Program-made: the position numbers and the translations under genes
In this document: positions 16,178 to 24,719 of the stretch, in pieces
Layout of the letters: the number at the start of each line of letters is the position of its first letter
How positions within the stretch are numbered: position 1 is the first letter of the stretch
The notes under the pieces: model-generated
What the model saw: the letters and a program-made list of their open reading frames with translations, nothing else
What the model was told of the DNA's origin: nothing
The model's database searches: none
Source: a virus
DNA: 40,905 nt
Direction: 5' to 3' (one strand)
IMG/VR virus record: IMGVR_UViG_3300030061_002112
Location: 1-40,905 of that record

Positions 16178-18100
16178 ATGGGTATTTATGACCGTGCCTT
16201 ATTTCAAGGTATAAAACATGCAACCCCTATCTATCGTAACTACATAGACATATTAGCAGGACATCAAGGTAAGTTAAAATCTATGCTTGGTTGGGGTGCA
16301 ACCATAGAAGGTGGATTGCTCGCGACAGATGCATTATATCCAAATAGAACTTATGAACCATTAGATCAAGCAACTGTTCCTAGTGATAGACAAGAATCAC
16401 TTGATGTAGATTCTAAACCAGAAAAAATAGAAACTATTAAAATTGTAACCGATCCAAACAATGCGCAGAATAAAGATTACACGACAGAGACAAAAGATTA
16501 TGAAGATACACAAGGTGGTGAAGGTGATTCAGAGAAAGGTGCGGCAGTAACAGCAGCATCAGACGACCCTAATCTTGTTGTTGATAATGATAGTATAACA
16601 AGAATTAATAAATACAAAGATGTAATGAACGAGGTACTAGGGCAAAGTGCTGGCGGTGATGAAATGCAAAAATCTGCTATGCTTATGCAACTAGGTGCAG
16701 CTCTTATGTCAGGTAAAACAAATCAACCAGGTGTTAGTGGATTTTTTGAAGTTGTAGGACAAGCAGCAGGACAAACCGCGCCTATGTTATTTCAAATGGG
16801 AATAGAAAAAGGAAAAGCAGATCGTGAATTAACAGCTGCGGCAATGGAAATGTATTTTAAAGAAATGGAAGCTAGTGAAACTAGTGGTCCATATGTATGG
16901 GTGTATAAAAATAACTATAAAACAGCAGAAGATGGCACCACATTATTACGTGATGAGAATAATAATTTTATTCCTAATGGCCCTCCAACAAAAGTAAGAC
17001 AGGTGAGAAGAACAAGTCCAGAAGAAAAATATTATTATAATTTAAATAACGAATTAGGATATGACGCATTCACATTTATAGAAGCTGGTGAAGGTTCAGA
17101 TGCACTGAACATGGCTGGCGGACAAGGTGGTGGTGCTACAATGCCAACAGACGCATCACAGGCTGATCAAAGAAAATATGGTATGTATTTACAACGTGGT
17201 ATTAAAGAATTGGCTGAAGTTGTTATGCCTACAATTATTAATAACCAACATCTTATAGGTGTAGCAGGCGAAGCCGGTAGAAAACTTGGTCCATTAGCAG
17301 AATTAATCGAACAAGCAGCAAATGATGGTGACTTTGATAAACGTTATAAAACAATGGTTACCGATATTATTAATGATGAGTTTGGGGAGTTCACTGTTTT
17401 TGATAGCAATGGTACTATTAATTTTAATGGTGAAATGGTTCCTGTTTTCATTGATCACAAAAACCAATACGGACAAAATAATTTGCAATATAATATTGAA
17501 GGAGATATTGTTTCAGAAGCTGGTGCTCCAAAAGTATACTTTACAAAATCTTCTTTAGAAAAAATATTATTAGATCCACGAAAAAGTGCACTTGAAACAT
17601 TTGAAACAACACTTGGATTAATGTTGGCAAGAGACAGACAGCCAACAGGACGTATGTTAGCAGACGTTCTTAGAAGATCATTTTCAGACACAGCACTAAC
17701 AGGTATTCTTAATCGTTCTAACTCACCAAAACAAGTAATTAATAACTACATGAAAATTTATACACAACTTCATGGCAATATGATTCGTGCAATGGAAGCA
17801 AGTGGTTTAACTAATGACAAAGAATTAGCAAACAGACGTGGTGATTTAATATATTCACCTGTAGATTTTGGTAGCGTAAATTACGGTGATTTTGAAAATG
17901 CATACTATGATTTAAGACAACGTGATCCTGCAAATTATTCCGTTTACCCAGATATATCGGGTGGTAATTCATTTATTAAATGGAATCATGGAAACAAAGG
18001 AAATATACAACAAGATTATAACGAAGATATGGTACAATCAAATTCTGTTTTACAAAAGTATGCAGACCAATGGGGACTAGACATGGACATGTTTGAATAA
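16178..18100 (+). CDS. Large internal virion/ejection protein candidate (640 aa)
   Basis: The N-terminus has a hydrophobic patch (LGWGATIEGGLLATDALYP), followed by an acidic linker (residues about 70-135). A helical block contains 'MQKSAMLMQLGAALMSGKTN' and 'GVSGFFEVVGQAAGQTAPM', a pattern frequent in proteins encoded in ejection modules of marine podoviruses. The C-terminal half is mixed, with 'LETFETTLGLMLARDRQPTG'. No lytic transglycosylase motif was found. Its stop overlaps the next ATG (AATAATGG). I do not recognise a specific family; internal core protein is inferred from size and neighbours. Confidence 0.6.
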   Translation: MGIYDRALFQGIKHATPIYRNYIDILAGHQGKLKSMLGWGATIEGGLLATDALYPNRTYEPLDQATVPSDRQESLDVDSKPEKIETIKIVTDPNNAQNKDYTTETKDYEDTQGGEGDSEKGAAVTAASDDPNLVVDNDSITRINKYKDVMNEVLGQSAGGDEMQKSAMLMQLGAALMSGKTNQPGVSGFFEVVGQAAGQTAPMLFQMGIEKGKADRELTAAAMEMYFKEMEASETSGPYVWVYKNNYKTAEDGTTLLRDENNNFIPNGPPTKVRQVRRTSPEEKYYYNLNNELGYDAFTFIEAGEGSDALNMAGGQGGGATMPTDASQADQRKYGMYLQRGIKELAEVVMPTIINNQHLIGVAGEAGRKLGPLAELIEQAANDGDFDKRYKTMVTDIINDEFGEFTVFDSNGTINFNGEMVPVFIDHKNQYGQNNLQYNIEGDIVSEAGAPKVYFTKSSLEKILLDPRKSALETFETTLGLMLARDRQPTGRMLADVLRRSFSDTALTGILNRSNSPKQVINNYMKIYTQLHGNMIRAMEASGLTNDKELANRRGDLIYSPVDFGSVNYGDFENAYYDLRQRDPANYSVYPDISGGNSFIKWNHGNKGNIQQDYNEDMVQSNSVLQKYADQWGLDMDMFE

Positions 18101-21100
18101 TGGCTAAAACATATAAAGAATACGAAGCGGATATTTTTAAAGATACAACACCTGGTGTTAGTGGTCCAGCTGACCAAACATTTACTAGCACTACTGAAGG
18201 CGGTATTCCGCAAACAGAAGCTTCAAAAATTATTGATAAAAACCGTGCTTGGCAAAAGAAATATATTGCCGACCCACTTGCAGCACCATTTCAAACTATA
18301 GGAAATATATTTACACCAAAAATAGGAGGAAAGAACTTATTTGGTAAAGATAACTATTGGATGATGACTCCAGAAGACCGTGAAAAACGTGCTGTGCAAA
18401 TGGAAAACATGCGTCTCAATAGAATGAAGCGTGATAAAGTTAAAGAAAATATTATAATACTGACACAAGAAGGTGTAAAAAAATTTCAAGAAACAGGTAA
18501 AGAAATATATCTCCAACAAGTAGATGATATGCGAAGAGAAATGCTTTTTGCATCTGGTTTAAATGAAGGTGATTTAACAGACGTAGGACCACAAGCATAT
18601 TCTAATTATGATGCATCTGGTTTATGGACAAACACACCTGATCCTTATCCTGTTATAGGAACAGGATCATTAATGGCAGGAAGCATTGGTGGATCATTAA
18701 AAGGATATAAGTATGGTCAAAAAATGTGGGGCAAAAAATTTCTAAAAAATTATTTAACTTCTGCAGGAAGAGCTGCTCGTAATGTAAAAGGTCCTTGGTG
18801 GGCAAAAGCTGGTGGCGCTGTTCTTGGTGGCATGATTGGTACAGGGTTAATGGATTATGGTTATGAAACAGCGTTAGATATAATGTCAAACGCTGGTAAA
18901 GCTAAAAACTGGTTAGCAAAAAGTGATAGCCAACAAGCTAAATTATTATCAAAACTTATTCCAGAAGATTTAACTTTTGGACCACGAGGAATTAATCGCC
19001 CTGATCAAAAAACACGTGCTGTAAATGCAACAAAAGAAATGGCACTTGATGGTGCGATAGGAACTATATTCTTTGGAGCACGTCCAGCATACTATATGCT
19101 TCGTAATGTTACTGGAGGTAATGTATTTAGAATGTTTAAACAACCAGCTGGTAAAGGTGTGCCAAGTGGTGAAGACATAATGAACGCGGAACAAAGATTA
19201 TATAAAGAATTAGGTGTAAAAGCTAACGGCGAAAAAGCTGTTCTTCGTATGCCTATTTTAGGAATGATACCAAAGTTTAATGAAGCATACACAAAAATAG
19301 CTAAATCAAAAGCATTAAATTGGTTAGGTCCAGATGAGTTTAGTCAATCTAGATTCTGGCCTTCATTAGATGAAATAGCGGGTACGAACATAAGACGACA
19401 TGAAATTGGATCACCAATGCTTGCAGGTTTAATGAAAACATTTGGCCGTGCACCATATCTTGGGACACTGGCATATAAAAATATTGCAAGAAAGATGGAT
19501 GATTTAATGGACATTGGTGATAGCATGATTGGACGTTTAGCACCATACCAAAGTGCAAAAGAAATGGGTGTTGATTTTAAACGTTTATCTAGACAATCAT
19601 TAAAAGCATTTGGTGATGTAGCAAAAGAAAAAGAAGCAGCATTAGTTAGTGCAGCAAAAGAGTACGGTGCAGTTGTTAATGATAAAACACTTGTTGATAC
19701 AGCAAAGAAAATTGTACAATTTTATGATGATACATTGCAAACAGGATTAAGAGATACAGATAGATTTGGCGGAGACGCAATAGCAGACAAAGTTGCATCA
19801 TCTGTACCAGCACCATTAATTAAATTTTTAAAGGAACAAGTTTTAAATACAACAACAGGCGCAAGAACTATTGATCAAATGTATGGCCTTCGTGCACAAC
19901 TGGATGCTATGCGTGGTAGTTTAGAGAAAGGTGCATACGGAAATCTTTCTGATGACGTATCTAATATTATGCGTGCATGGGAAGCAGATCTTGGATCATT
20001 AAGTAAAAGTGGCGCACCAGAAGTACACCGTTTATGGAAAGACTACGAAGATTTTGTAAGTAATGGCATGTTAATTTGGGGAACAGATGTAGGACAAGCA
20101 GTTGGTAAAGTTAAACGTCATGGTTTTGCATTAAACATATCAAATGATCCTGTGCGTGCATCACATAGTTTATGGAAAACATTAATAGATACAGCACAAA
20201 AAGATCCATCATTAGCAGAGTTAAATATTAAAGCACTTAGAAATATTGTTGGTGATAAAGCTTATAATAAAGGATTGGGTGTACATATTGCTAATGTGTT
20301 TAATGAATCAATTATTTCAAAAGAAGGCGCAGAATTTTTTGAAGCTAATGCATTTAGAAAAGCTTTAGGATTAGGCAAGGCAGGGAAAGAATTAGGTGGT
20401 TTCTTTAAAGAAGCATTACCAGGACCAATAACAACAAAAGCAAAATACATTGACGAGTTTGGTGTAGAAAAAGAATTTATGGAAGATCTTTACGGAAGAT
20501 CATTAAGAGAAGCTGGCATAGAAGCTGGTGAAGGTTTAACAAAGACAGTGGCTGATCGTTTACCAACGCATCAAATGCTATCAGACTTTGCTACAGTTAT
20601 GGAATCAGCAGCTAAGAATGGTATACCGGAGATTAGTACATTCATGCAACGTCGTGCAGTAATGGGAGGTGTTCGTTCATCTATTAAATCAGCACTACCT
20701 ACATCTGCTTTAGGAATACAAACGAAAACGGCTGGTGCAGCTGCGGCAGGAGCATTGTTTCCTGGTTATATAAAGACTGCAGCATTGGCGTGGGGAGCGA
20801 GGTACATGGCCGGGGTATTAACAAACCCAGTGTCCATGCGTGTATACATGAATACTATTGATGATACATTACCAGAAGCTTTACGAGTATTAAATTTTAC
20901 AAAACTAGTACGTATGTTCCCAGAAGAATGGCAAGACTTTGATAAAGAATTAGCGGAACTAGAAAATGAACAACGTTATTATGACAACACTGGTAAATTA
21001 ATGAATCGTCCTAAAGATTTAGTATCACAAGCTTCTAATATGGCAGGCGTTGCTGCAGATGCGATTGGAAGTGGCCTTGAAACATTAGACGCATTAGAAC

Positions 21101-21453
21101 CATCATTGATGGAAAAAATGTTTGAAGCTAAACCGAATAGTGCGCTTCCAGCAGATGTTGTGCCAGATGCAAGCATGGAACCACAAGCAAATCTTTCAGC
21201 AAATCAAACTGGTTCTTCTTTAATGGCTAGTAATGTTATGAATCCACAAGCAGCACAAGCTTTATATGCGGGTGATACAGACGCAGCACTTGCTTACAAT
21301 GCAGGACAACCGCGTTACGCAGCTGGTGGCGGACTAATGCAAATGAATCCTATAATGGATAACCAAGGGAAGTATACAACTCCCCAAACATCAATGAACG
21401 ACAACCCTTTTTTAAAACAAGCTAAAGAAGGTGGCATAATGAGTGTATTATAA
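18100..21453 (+). CDS. Giant internal virion/ejection protein candidate (1117 aa)
   Basis: The largest protein of the window. Residues about 185-270 contain glycine-zipper-like hydrophobic segments (GTGSLMAGSIGGSLKGYKYG, 'AGGAVLGGMIGTGLMDYGY') fitting membrane insertion during DNA ejection. The middle is long and helical with Lys/Ala/Glu-rich blocks (AKEKEAALVSAAKEYGAVV). A second hydrophobic segment lies near residue 885 (AGAAAAGALFPGYIKTAALA). The C-terminus contains 'RYAAGGGLMQMNP' and ends 'EGGIMSVL'. Giant internal proteins at this place in the operon form the transmembrane channel in podoviruses; that role is inferred by analogy, since no catalytic motif is visible. Confidence 0.6.
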   Translation: MAKTYKEYEADIFKDTTPGVSGPADQTFTSTTEGGIPQTEASKIIDKNRAWQKKYIADPLAAPFQTIGNIFTPKIGGKNLFGKDNYWMMTPEDREKRAVQMENMRLNRMKRDKVKENIIILTQEGVKKFQETGKEIYLQQVDDMRREMLFASGLNEGDLTDVGPQAYSNYDASGLWTNTPDPYPVIGTGSLMAGSIGGSLKGYKYGQKMWGKKFLKNYLTSAGRAARNVKGPWWAKAGGAVLGGMIGTGLMDYGYETALDIMSNAGKAKNWLAKSDSQQAKLLSKLIPEDLTFGPRGINRPDQKTRAVNATKEMALDGAIGTIFFGARPAYYMLRNVTGGNVFRMFKQPAGKGVPSGEDIMNAEQRLYKELGVKANGEKAVLRMPILGMIPKFNEAYTKIAKSKALNWLGPDEFSQSRFWPSLDEIAGTNIRRHEIGSPMLAGLMKTFGRAPYLGTLAYKNIARKMDDLMDIGDSMIGRLAPYQSAKEMGVDFKRLSRQSLKAFGDVAKEKEAALVSAAKEYGAVVNDKTLVDTAKKIVQFYDDTLQTGLRDTDRFGGDAIADKVASSVPAPLIKFLKEQVLNTTTGARTIDQMYGLRAQLDAMRGSLEKGAYGNLSDDVSNIMRAWEADLGSLSKSGAPEVHRLWKDYEDFVSNGMLIWGTDVGQAVGKVKRHGFALNISNDPVRASHSLWKTLIDTAQKDPSLAELNIKALRNIVGDKAYNKGLGVHIANVFNESIISKEGAEFFEANAFRKALGLGKAGKELGGFFKEALPGPITTKAKYIDEFGVEKEFMEDLYGRSLREAGIEAGEGLTKTVADRLPTHQMLSDFATVMESAAKNGIPEISTFMQRRAVMGGVRSSIKSALPTSALGIQTKTAGAAAAGALFPGYIKTAALAWGARYMAGVLTNPVSMRVYMNTIDDTLPEALRVLNFTKLVRMFPEEWQDFDKELAELENEQRYYDNTGKLMNRPKDLVSQASNMAGVAADAIGSGLETLDALEPSLMEKMFEAKPNSALPADVVPDASMEPQANLSANQTGSSLMASNVMNPQAAQALYAGDTDAALAYNAGQPRYAAGGGLMQMNPIMDNQGKYTTPQTSMNDNPFLKQAKEGGIMSVL

Positions 21454-22499
21454 TGATAGAAGACTTACAAAAACAACGAGCAACATTTCCTACATTAGAT
21501 AATGCAGTAGATGCTGTAGCGAAATATAGATCTGATTATGATAGAGCTAATACAGAATATAATCGCTTTCATGCAAGAAGTGAACCAGCTGCACAACTGG
21601 CTGAACAAGCAGCTTACGCAGACCCAAGCCGTATGAATCCTACTTTTGTTAACGCAAGAAGTCCTAGAGTGTATAGAAATACTCAGTACTCTCCTAATTA
21701 TCCTGGCGATAAATATACTACAAAATTTAAGGTTGGTAGTGGAGGCAATCGGGGTTTAAAAAGTTTACCAAGAGGTGAATATTACGATGACATGAAAGAC
21801 ACGTATGATTTTTTAATGAATGAAATGTACAAACCTGATGCTAGAAGATACATGGACCTTGAACCCTATCCCAATGAAAATAATGTAGAGGCAATACCAG
21901 CAACATCTTATTTAGATCCAACAGCAGATGATTATTTTTTAAGAGAGTTTGGACAGTACATGAAAAGATTTTTACCTGGTTATGATATAGAACAAGATGA
22001 ATTTAGATATGACCCTCCAACAGAATATGTTGAAGAGTTACCAATATATGACGGGGGATTTGGGGGTGAAACACTTTTAAATCCAGAACGATCTAATAGA
22101 GAATATTCTAAATTTCAAGTAAATGCTAATGAAGCATTAGAGAGAGAAATTATACAAAACTCATATGACAAGTTAAGAATGATAGGAAAAGATCCTATGT
22201 TTTTTAAAACTTCAGTAACAACACCTGGTTTAATAGATGCATTTAAAGAAGAGGGTATGTATAAACCTGGCATGGATTTAATGTCTCTTCCTTATGACGC
22301 TGATATGTCACCTTCTCTTACTTATGAAGATATAGAAAGACTGGCGAATACACCAAGGCTGGAAGCAGATTTAAATTTACAAGATGTAATGGATGCACAT
22401 GACGCGTTAGGATTAGATCTTGATACAAATAGATTTATAAAAAGAGCTAATAAAGCCGGTGTTAAAGTGGCGGCACGCGGAGGTATAATGAATTTATGA
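21453..22499 (+). CDS. Tyr/Asp-rich virion-associated protein ending in 'GGIMNL'
   Basis: A 348-aa hydrophilic protein rich in Tyr, Asp, Asn, Pro and Arg. It begins 'IEDLQKQRATFPTLDNAVD' and has no membrane segment. The middle contains 'RNTQYSPNYPGDKYTTKF' and 'DPTADDYFLREFGQYMKRF'. It ends 'GVKVAARGGIMNL', the same GGIM-type ending as the 1117-aa protein directly upstream. The start overlaps the preceding stop (TAATGA) and its stop overlaps the next start (ATGA). It probably acts with the internal proteins; function unknown. Confidence 0.5.
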   Translation: MIEDLQKQRATFPTLDNAVDAVAKYRSDYDRANTEYNRFHARSEPAAQLAEQAAYADPSRMNPTFVNARSPRVYRNTQYSPNYPGDKYTTKFKVGSGGNRGLKSLPRGEYYDDMKDTYDFLMNEMYKPDARRYMDLEPYPNENNVEAIPATSYLDPTADDYFLREFGQYMKRFLPGYDIEQDEFRYDPPTEYVEELPIYDGGFGGETLLNPERSNREYSKFQVNANEALEREIIQNSYDKLRMIGKDPMFFKTSVTTPGLIDAFKEEGMYKPGMDLMSLPYDADMSPSLTYEDIERLANTPRLEADLNLQDVMDAHDALGLDLDTNRFIKRANKAGVKVAARGGIMNL

Positions 22500-22702
22500 G
22501 TTTAAGAGATACAATTTGGATAGTTGGAATAATTCTTGCCTTAGGTGTAACATGGGGTATGACATCACAACGTATTAATGCGATGGAAACTGACATGGAT
22601 CGTATGGAACAAGCCATACAACTATTTACAAAAATAGAATCAAGAATCGCTGTCATAGAGACAGAGGTTAAAAATATAAATAAAAAATTGGATAGAATGT
22701 AA
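22496..22702 (+). CDS. Small membrane protein with coiled coil (holin/spanin-like candidate)
   Basis: A 68-aa protein with one N-terminal membrane helix (residues about 7-23, IWIVGIILALGVTWGM) and a following coiled coil (TDMDRMEQAIQLFTKIESR and VIETEVKNINKKLDRM). Lying two genes before the lysozyme, it suits a lysis accessory protein (holin-like or inner-membrane spanin-like). However, a single helix with a long coiled coil also occurs in other phage membrane proteins. The start overlaps the previous stop as ATGA, and the stop overlaps the next start. Confidence 0.55.
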   Translation: MSLRDTIWIVGIILALGVTWGMTSQRINAMETDMDRMEQAIQLFTKIESRIAVIETEVKNINKKLDRM

Positions 22703-23157
22703 TGGCTGATTACGGATACGAAGATCTTGCTATAGAACAAGAGCCATTAAGATTTAATGATTATTTTAATATTTTACGTGAAGCTTTTTCAAACACAATT
22801 CATAGGGATACTGTTAACGCACAAAAAAGAGCTGCAGATCAGTTAAAAAGAAAAGGAGCATATAAAATTCTTTCTTCTCCTATAGGAAGATATTCAGGTA
22901 TATTAGGAGCTATGAATAATGATTTTTTAAACACAATGGTTACAGGAGGCAGATATGCTAATCCAGCTATAGCTTTTGGAGTTCCTGCTGCTTATAGTTT
23001 TGTAAAAAATGTAAAAGATTCTTATAATATGCGAACAGAACCAATTACAATAGAAAATTATAGACAAACACCTGGAGGTCCAGCAGGTATGAGACTTAAT
23101 GAAACCTCTGCTATGTTTAATAAAAATGAAAGACCAGTAAGGAGCCCACATTTATGA
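22702..23157 (+). CDS. Unknown protein between membrane protein and lysozyme
   Basis: A 151-aa basic protein not recognised. Residues 30-60 are helical and positively charged (RDTVNAQKRAADQLKRKGA). A moderately hydrophobic patch follows (YANPAIAFGVPAAYSFV), and the C-terminus is polar (ENYRQTPGGPAGMRLNETS). The stop overlaps the ATG of the lysozyme, so it is in the lysis transcript. A membrane-associated lysis helper or a late internal protein are both possible. Confidence 0.5.
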   Translation: MADYGYEDLAIEQEPLRFNDYFNILREAFSNTIHRDTVNAQKRAADQLKRKGAYKILSSPIGRYSGILGAMNNDFLNTMVTGGRYANPAIAFGVPAAYSFVKNVKDSYNMRTEPITIENYRQTPGGPAGMRLNETSAMFNKNERPVRSPHL

Positions 23158-23594
23158 TTGATATGAATAAACTTTTAGAATCAGTAAAGAAACACGAAGG
23201 ATACAGAAACAAAGTATACCTTGATACTTTAGGAAAAAGAACCGTAGGTGTAGGTCATTTATGTGTAGAAGATTTTTGGGAAGACGATAAAGAATACGAA
23301 GAAAAATTTTTAATGACCATATTAGAACACGATTTACAAACAGCTATAAAAAGTGCTGAAAAATTATGTGAAGGTTTAAAAATATCAGATGATGCAAAAA
23401 TTTTAATAATTGAAATGATTTTCCAGCTTGGGGGGACAGGAGTTTCCAAGTTCAGGAAAATGTGGCAGGCCCTTCAGCAAGATCCACCCGATTACGCTGA
23501 AGCGTCTGTTCAAATGCTTGACTCACGTTGGGCAAAACAGACTCCTAACCGGGCACAAGAGATGGCTGGACACATGAGGGATTGTGTGGTATAA
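23154..23594 (+). CDS. T4-type lysozyme (endolysin, GH24)
   Basis: A 146-aa muramidase that would cut the MurNAc-GlcNAc bonds of peptidoglycan. The active site reads 'KKHEGYRNKVYLDTLGKRTV' then 'GVGHL': E15, D24 and T30 have exactly the spacing of T4 lysozyme E11, D20 and T26. The C-terminal signature 'MLDSRWAKQTPNRAQEMA' is also that of T4-type enzymes. Length is slightly shorter than T4 lysozyme (164 aa). There is no signal peptide, so release would need a holin; the membrane protein at 22496 is the nearest candidate. AGTAAGGAGC lies before the start, which overlaps the previous gene by 4 nt. Confidence 0.93.
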   Translation: MIDMNKLLESVKKHEGYRNKVYLDTLGKRTVGVGHLCVEDFWEDDKEYEEKFLMTILEHDLQTAIKSAEKLCEGLKISDDAKILIIEMIFQLGGTGVSKFRKMWQALQQDPPDYAEASVQMLDSRWAKQTPNRAQEMAGHMRDCVV

Positions 23595-23600
23595 GCAGCA

Positions 23601-24269
23601 GTGCAAATAATTAAGAAATATAATTACGCAGAACTAAAACGTCAAGATGGTGACTCTAGATTATATCTTACACCTGATGGGGACGCTCTACCGTCAGTTA
23701 CAACCATATTATCTAAAACGAAAGATAAAACGTTTTTAAAACAATGGCGTGCTAAGGTAGGGGAAGCAAATGCTGAAAAAATTATTCGTGATTCTGCTCA
23801 GATTGGCACCGCGCTCCACCTATATATAGAACGTTTAGTGAACGGAGAAAAGTACAAAGATTTAACAAAAATAGGCATACAAGCAGAAAAAATGGCTAAA
23901 AAAATTGTTGAAGAAGCATTTAAAGATATTACAGAAGTATGGGGATCCGAAGTACATTTATATAATCCTGGCAAATACGCAGGAACAGCAGATATGATTG
24001 CTATGTATAAAGGACGTCCATCTATTATAGATTTTAAACAAACAAATAGACCAAAGAAGCGTGAATGGATACAAGACTACCTCATGCAGCTTGCAGCATA
24101 CGCCCAGGCACACAACGCTTTATTTAACACAGAAATAGACCAAGGTGTAGTTCTTATGTGTTCTCGTGACCTCACATTTCAACGTTTTGAATTGACAGGT
24201 GAAAAATTTACACGTGCCGCAGACGCTTTTATGAAAAAGCTTGATTTATACAACGAAAGTATTATATAA
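23601..24269 (+). CDS. PD-(D/E)XK exonuclease (RecB/Cas4-like)
   Basis: A 222-aa nuclease starting at GTG. The motif order is that of RecB-type nucleases: 'LPSVTTILSKT' near the start, 'GTALHLYIERL' (motif I His), 'KYAGTADMIAMYKG' (Asp), 'SIIDFKQTN' (D-x-K core) and 'DYLMQLAAYAQAHN' (Q...Y motif). No Fe-S cysteine cluster of the Cas4 type is present. Phage proteins of this type digest DNA ends for recombination or host DNA breakdown. It lies 6 nt after the lysozyme stop and has no strong ribosome site. It closes the long rightward operon, and the promoter of the Hsp20 gene overlaps its 3' end. Confidence 0.8.
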   Translation: MQIIKKYNYAELKRQDGDSRLYLTPDGDALPSVTTILSKTKDKTFLKQWRAKVGEANAEKIIRDSAQIGTALHLYIERLVNGEKYKDLTKIGIQAEKMAKKIVEEAFKDITEVWGSEVHLYNPGKYAGTADMIAMYKGRPSIIDFKQTNRPKKREWIQDYLMQLAAYAQAHNALFNTEIDQGVVLMCSRDLTFQRFELTGEKFTRAADAFMKKLDLYNESII

Positions 24270-24270
24270 T
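24241..24270 (+). promoter_or_regulatory. Sigma70-type promoter for the Hsp20 gene
   Basis: TTGATT at 24241-24246 and a perfect TATAAT at 24265-24270 are 18 nt apart, predicting a start near 24277. The promoter sits inside the last codons of the exonuclease gene and faces the heat-shock gene, giving it a transcript of its own. Confidence 0.6.
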
Positions 24271-24277
24271 ACATATA

Positions 24278-24321
24278 GGATGCCATAATGGGTCCTTCAA
24301 TCTTGCTTTAATAGGAGGTTT
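24278..24321 (+). promoter_or_regulatory. ROSE-like RNA thermometer candidate in the Hsp20 leader
   Basis: The 47-nt leader can form two hairpins. Hairpin 1 (24278-24295) pairs GGATGCC with GGGTCC around an ATAAT loop, with a bulged G. Hairpin 2 (24298-24321) places TTGCT (24303-24307) opposite AGGA (24313-24316) across a TTAAT loop, with AATC/GGTT extending the stem. TTGCT facing AGGA, including a G opposite G, is the signature of ROSE thermometers that hide the ribosome site of alphaproteobacterial small heat-shock genes at low temperature. The AGGAGG ribosome site is fully inside hairpin 2. Pairing was worked out by eye; activity is inferred. Confidence 0.5.
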
Positions 24322-24323
24322 AT

Positions 24324-24719
24324 ATGAATGAGCTTGATATACTACGTAACCATTTTCTAGGTTACCACAACAACTTTTTTGATAATTTCAAAACAGTTTC
24401 TACTTACCCACCATACAACATAAGAGGCAACGAAGACAAAGGTGTCATTGAAATGGCGTTGGCAGGGTTCACCAAAGATGATTTAAACGTTGAGGTTAAA
24501 GATAATCTACTTACAATAACTGGTAAAAAGGAAAAGAAAGCCCAAGATGACATATGGCATAAAGGTATTTCTGAAAGAAATTTTGCCAAACGTTTTCAAT
24601 TACACGAACATGTGACAGTTGATGACGCAGATCTTAAAGATGGAATACTAACTGTGAATTATCACAGAGAAGTTCCAGAGTCTGAAAAACCTAAAACAAT
24701 AAAAATTAAATCCAATTAG
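24324..24719 (+). CDS. hsp20: Small heat-shock protein, Hsp20/IbpA family
   Basis: A 131-aa alpha-crystallin-type chaperone that would hold unfolding proteins during infection. After a short N-terminal arm comes the alpha-crystallin domain: 'YPPYNIRGNEDKGVIEMALA', 'GFTKDDLNVEVKDNLLTITG', 'ERNFAKRFQLHEHVTVDDAD', then 'LKDGILTVNYHREVPES', which carries the family G-I-L motif and the IbpA-like 'EVPE..KP' ending. The C-terminal 'KTIKIK' supplies the I-x-I type anchor. It has an AGGAGG site 5 nt from the ATG, its own promoter, and a thermometer-like leader. Its 3' end overlaps the opposite-strand helicase gene by 14 nt. Cyanophages are also known to carry hsp20. Confidence 0.92.
   Translation: MNELDILRNHFLGYHNNFFDNFKTVSTYPPYNIRGNEDKGVIEMALAGFTKDDLNVEVKDNLLTITGKKEKKAQDDIWHKGISERNFAKRFQLHEHVTVDDADLKDGILTVNYHREVPESEKPKTIKIKSN

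Noticed and set aside
23601-24269. Cas4 / CRISPR-associated nuclease
   Set aside because: No Fe-S cysteine set, no cas genes and no repeat-spacer array are present.
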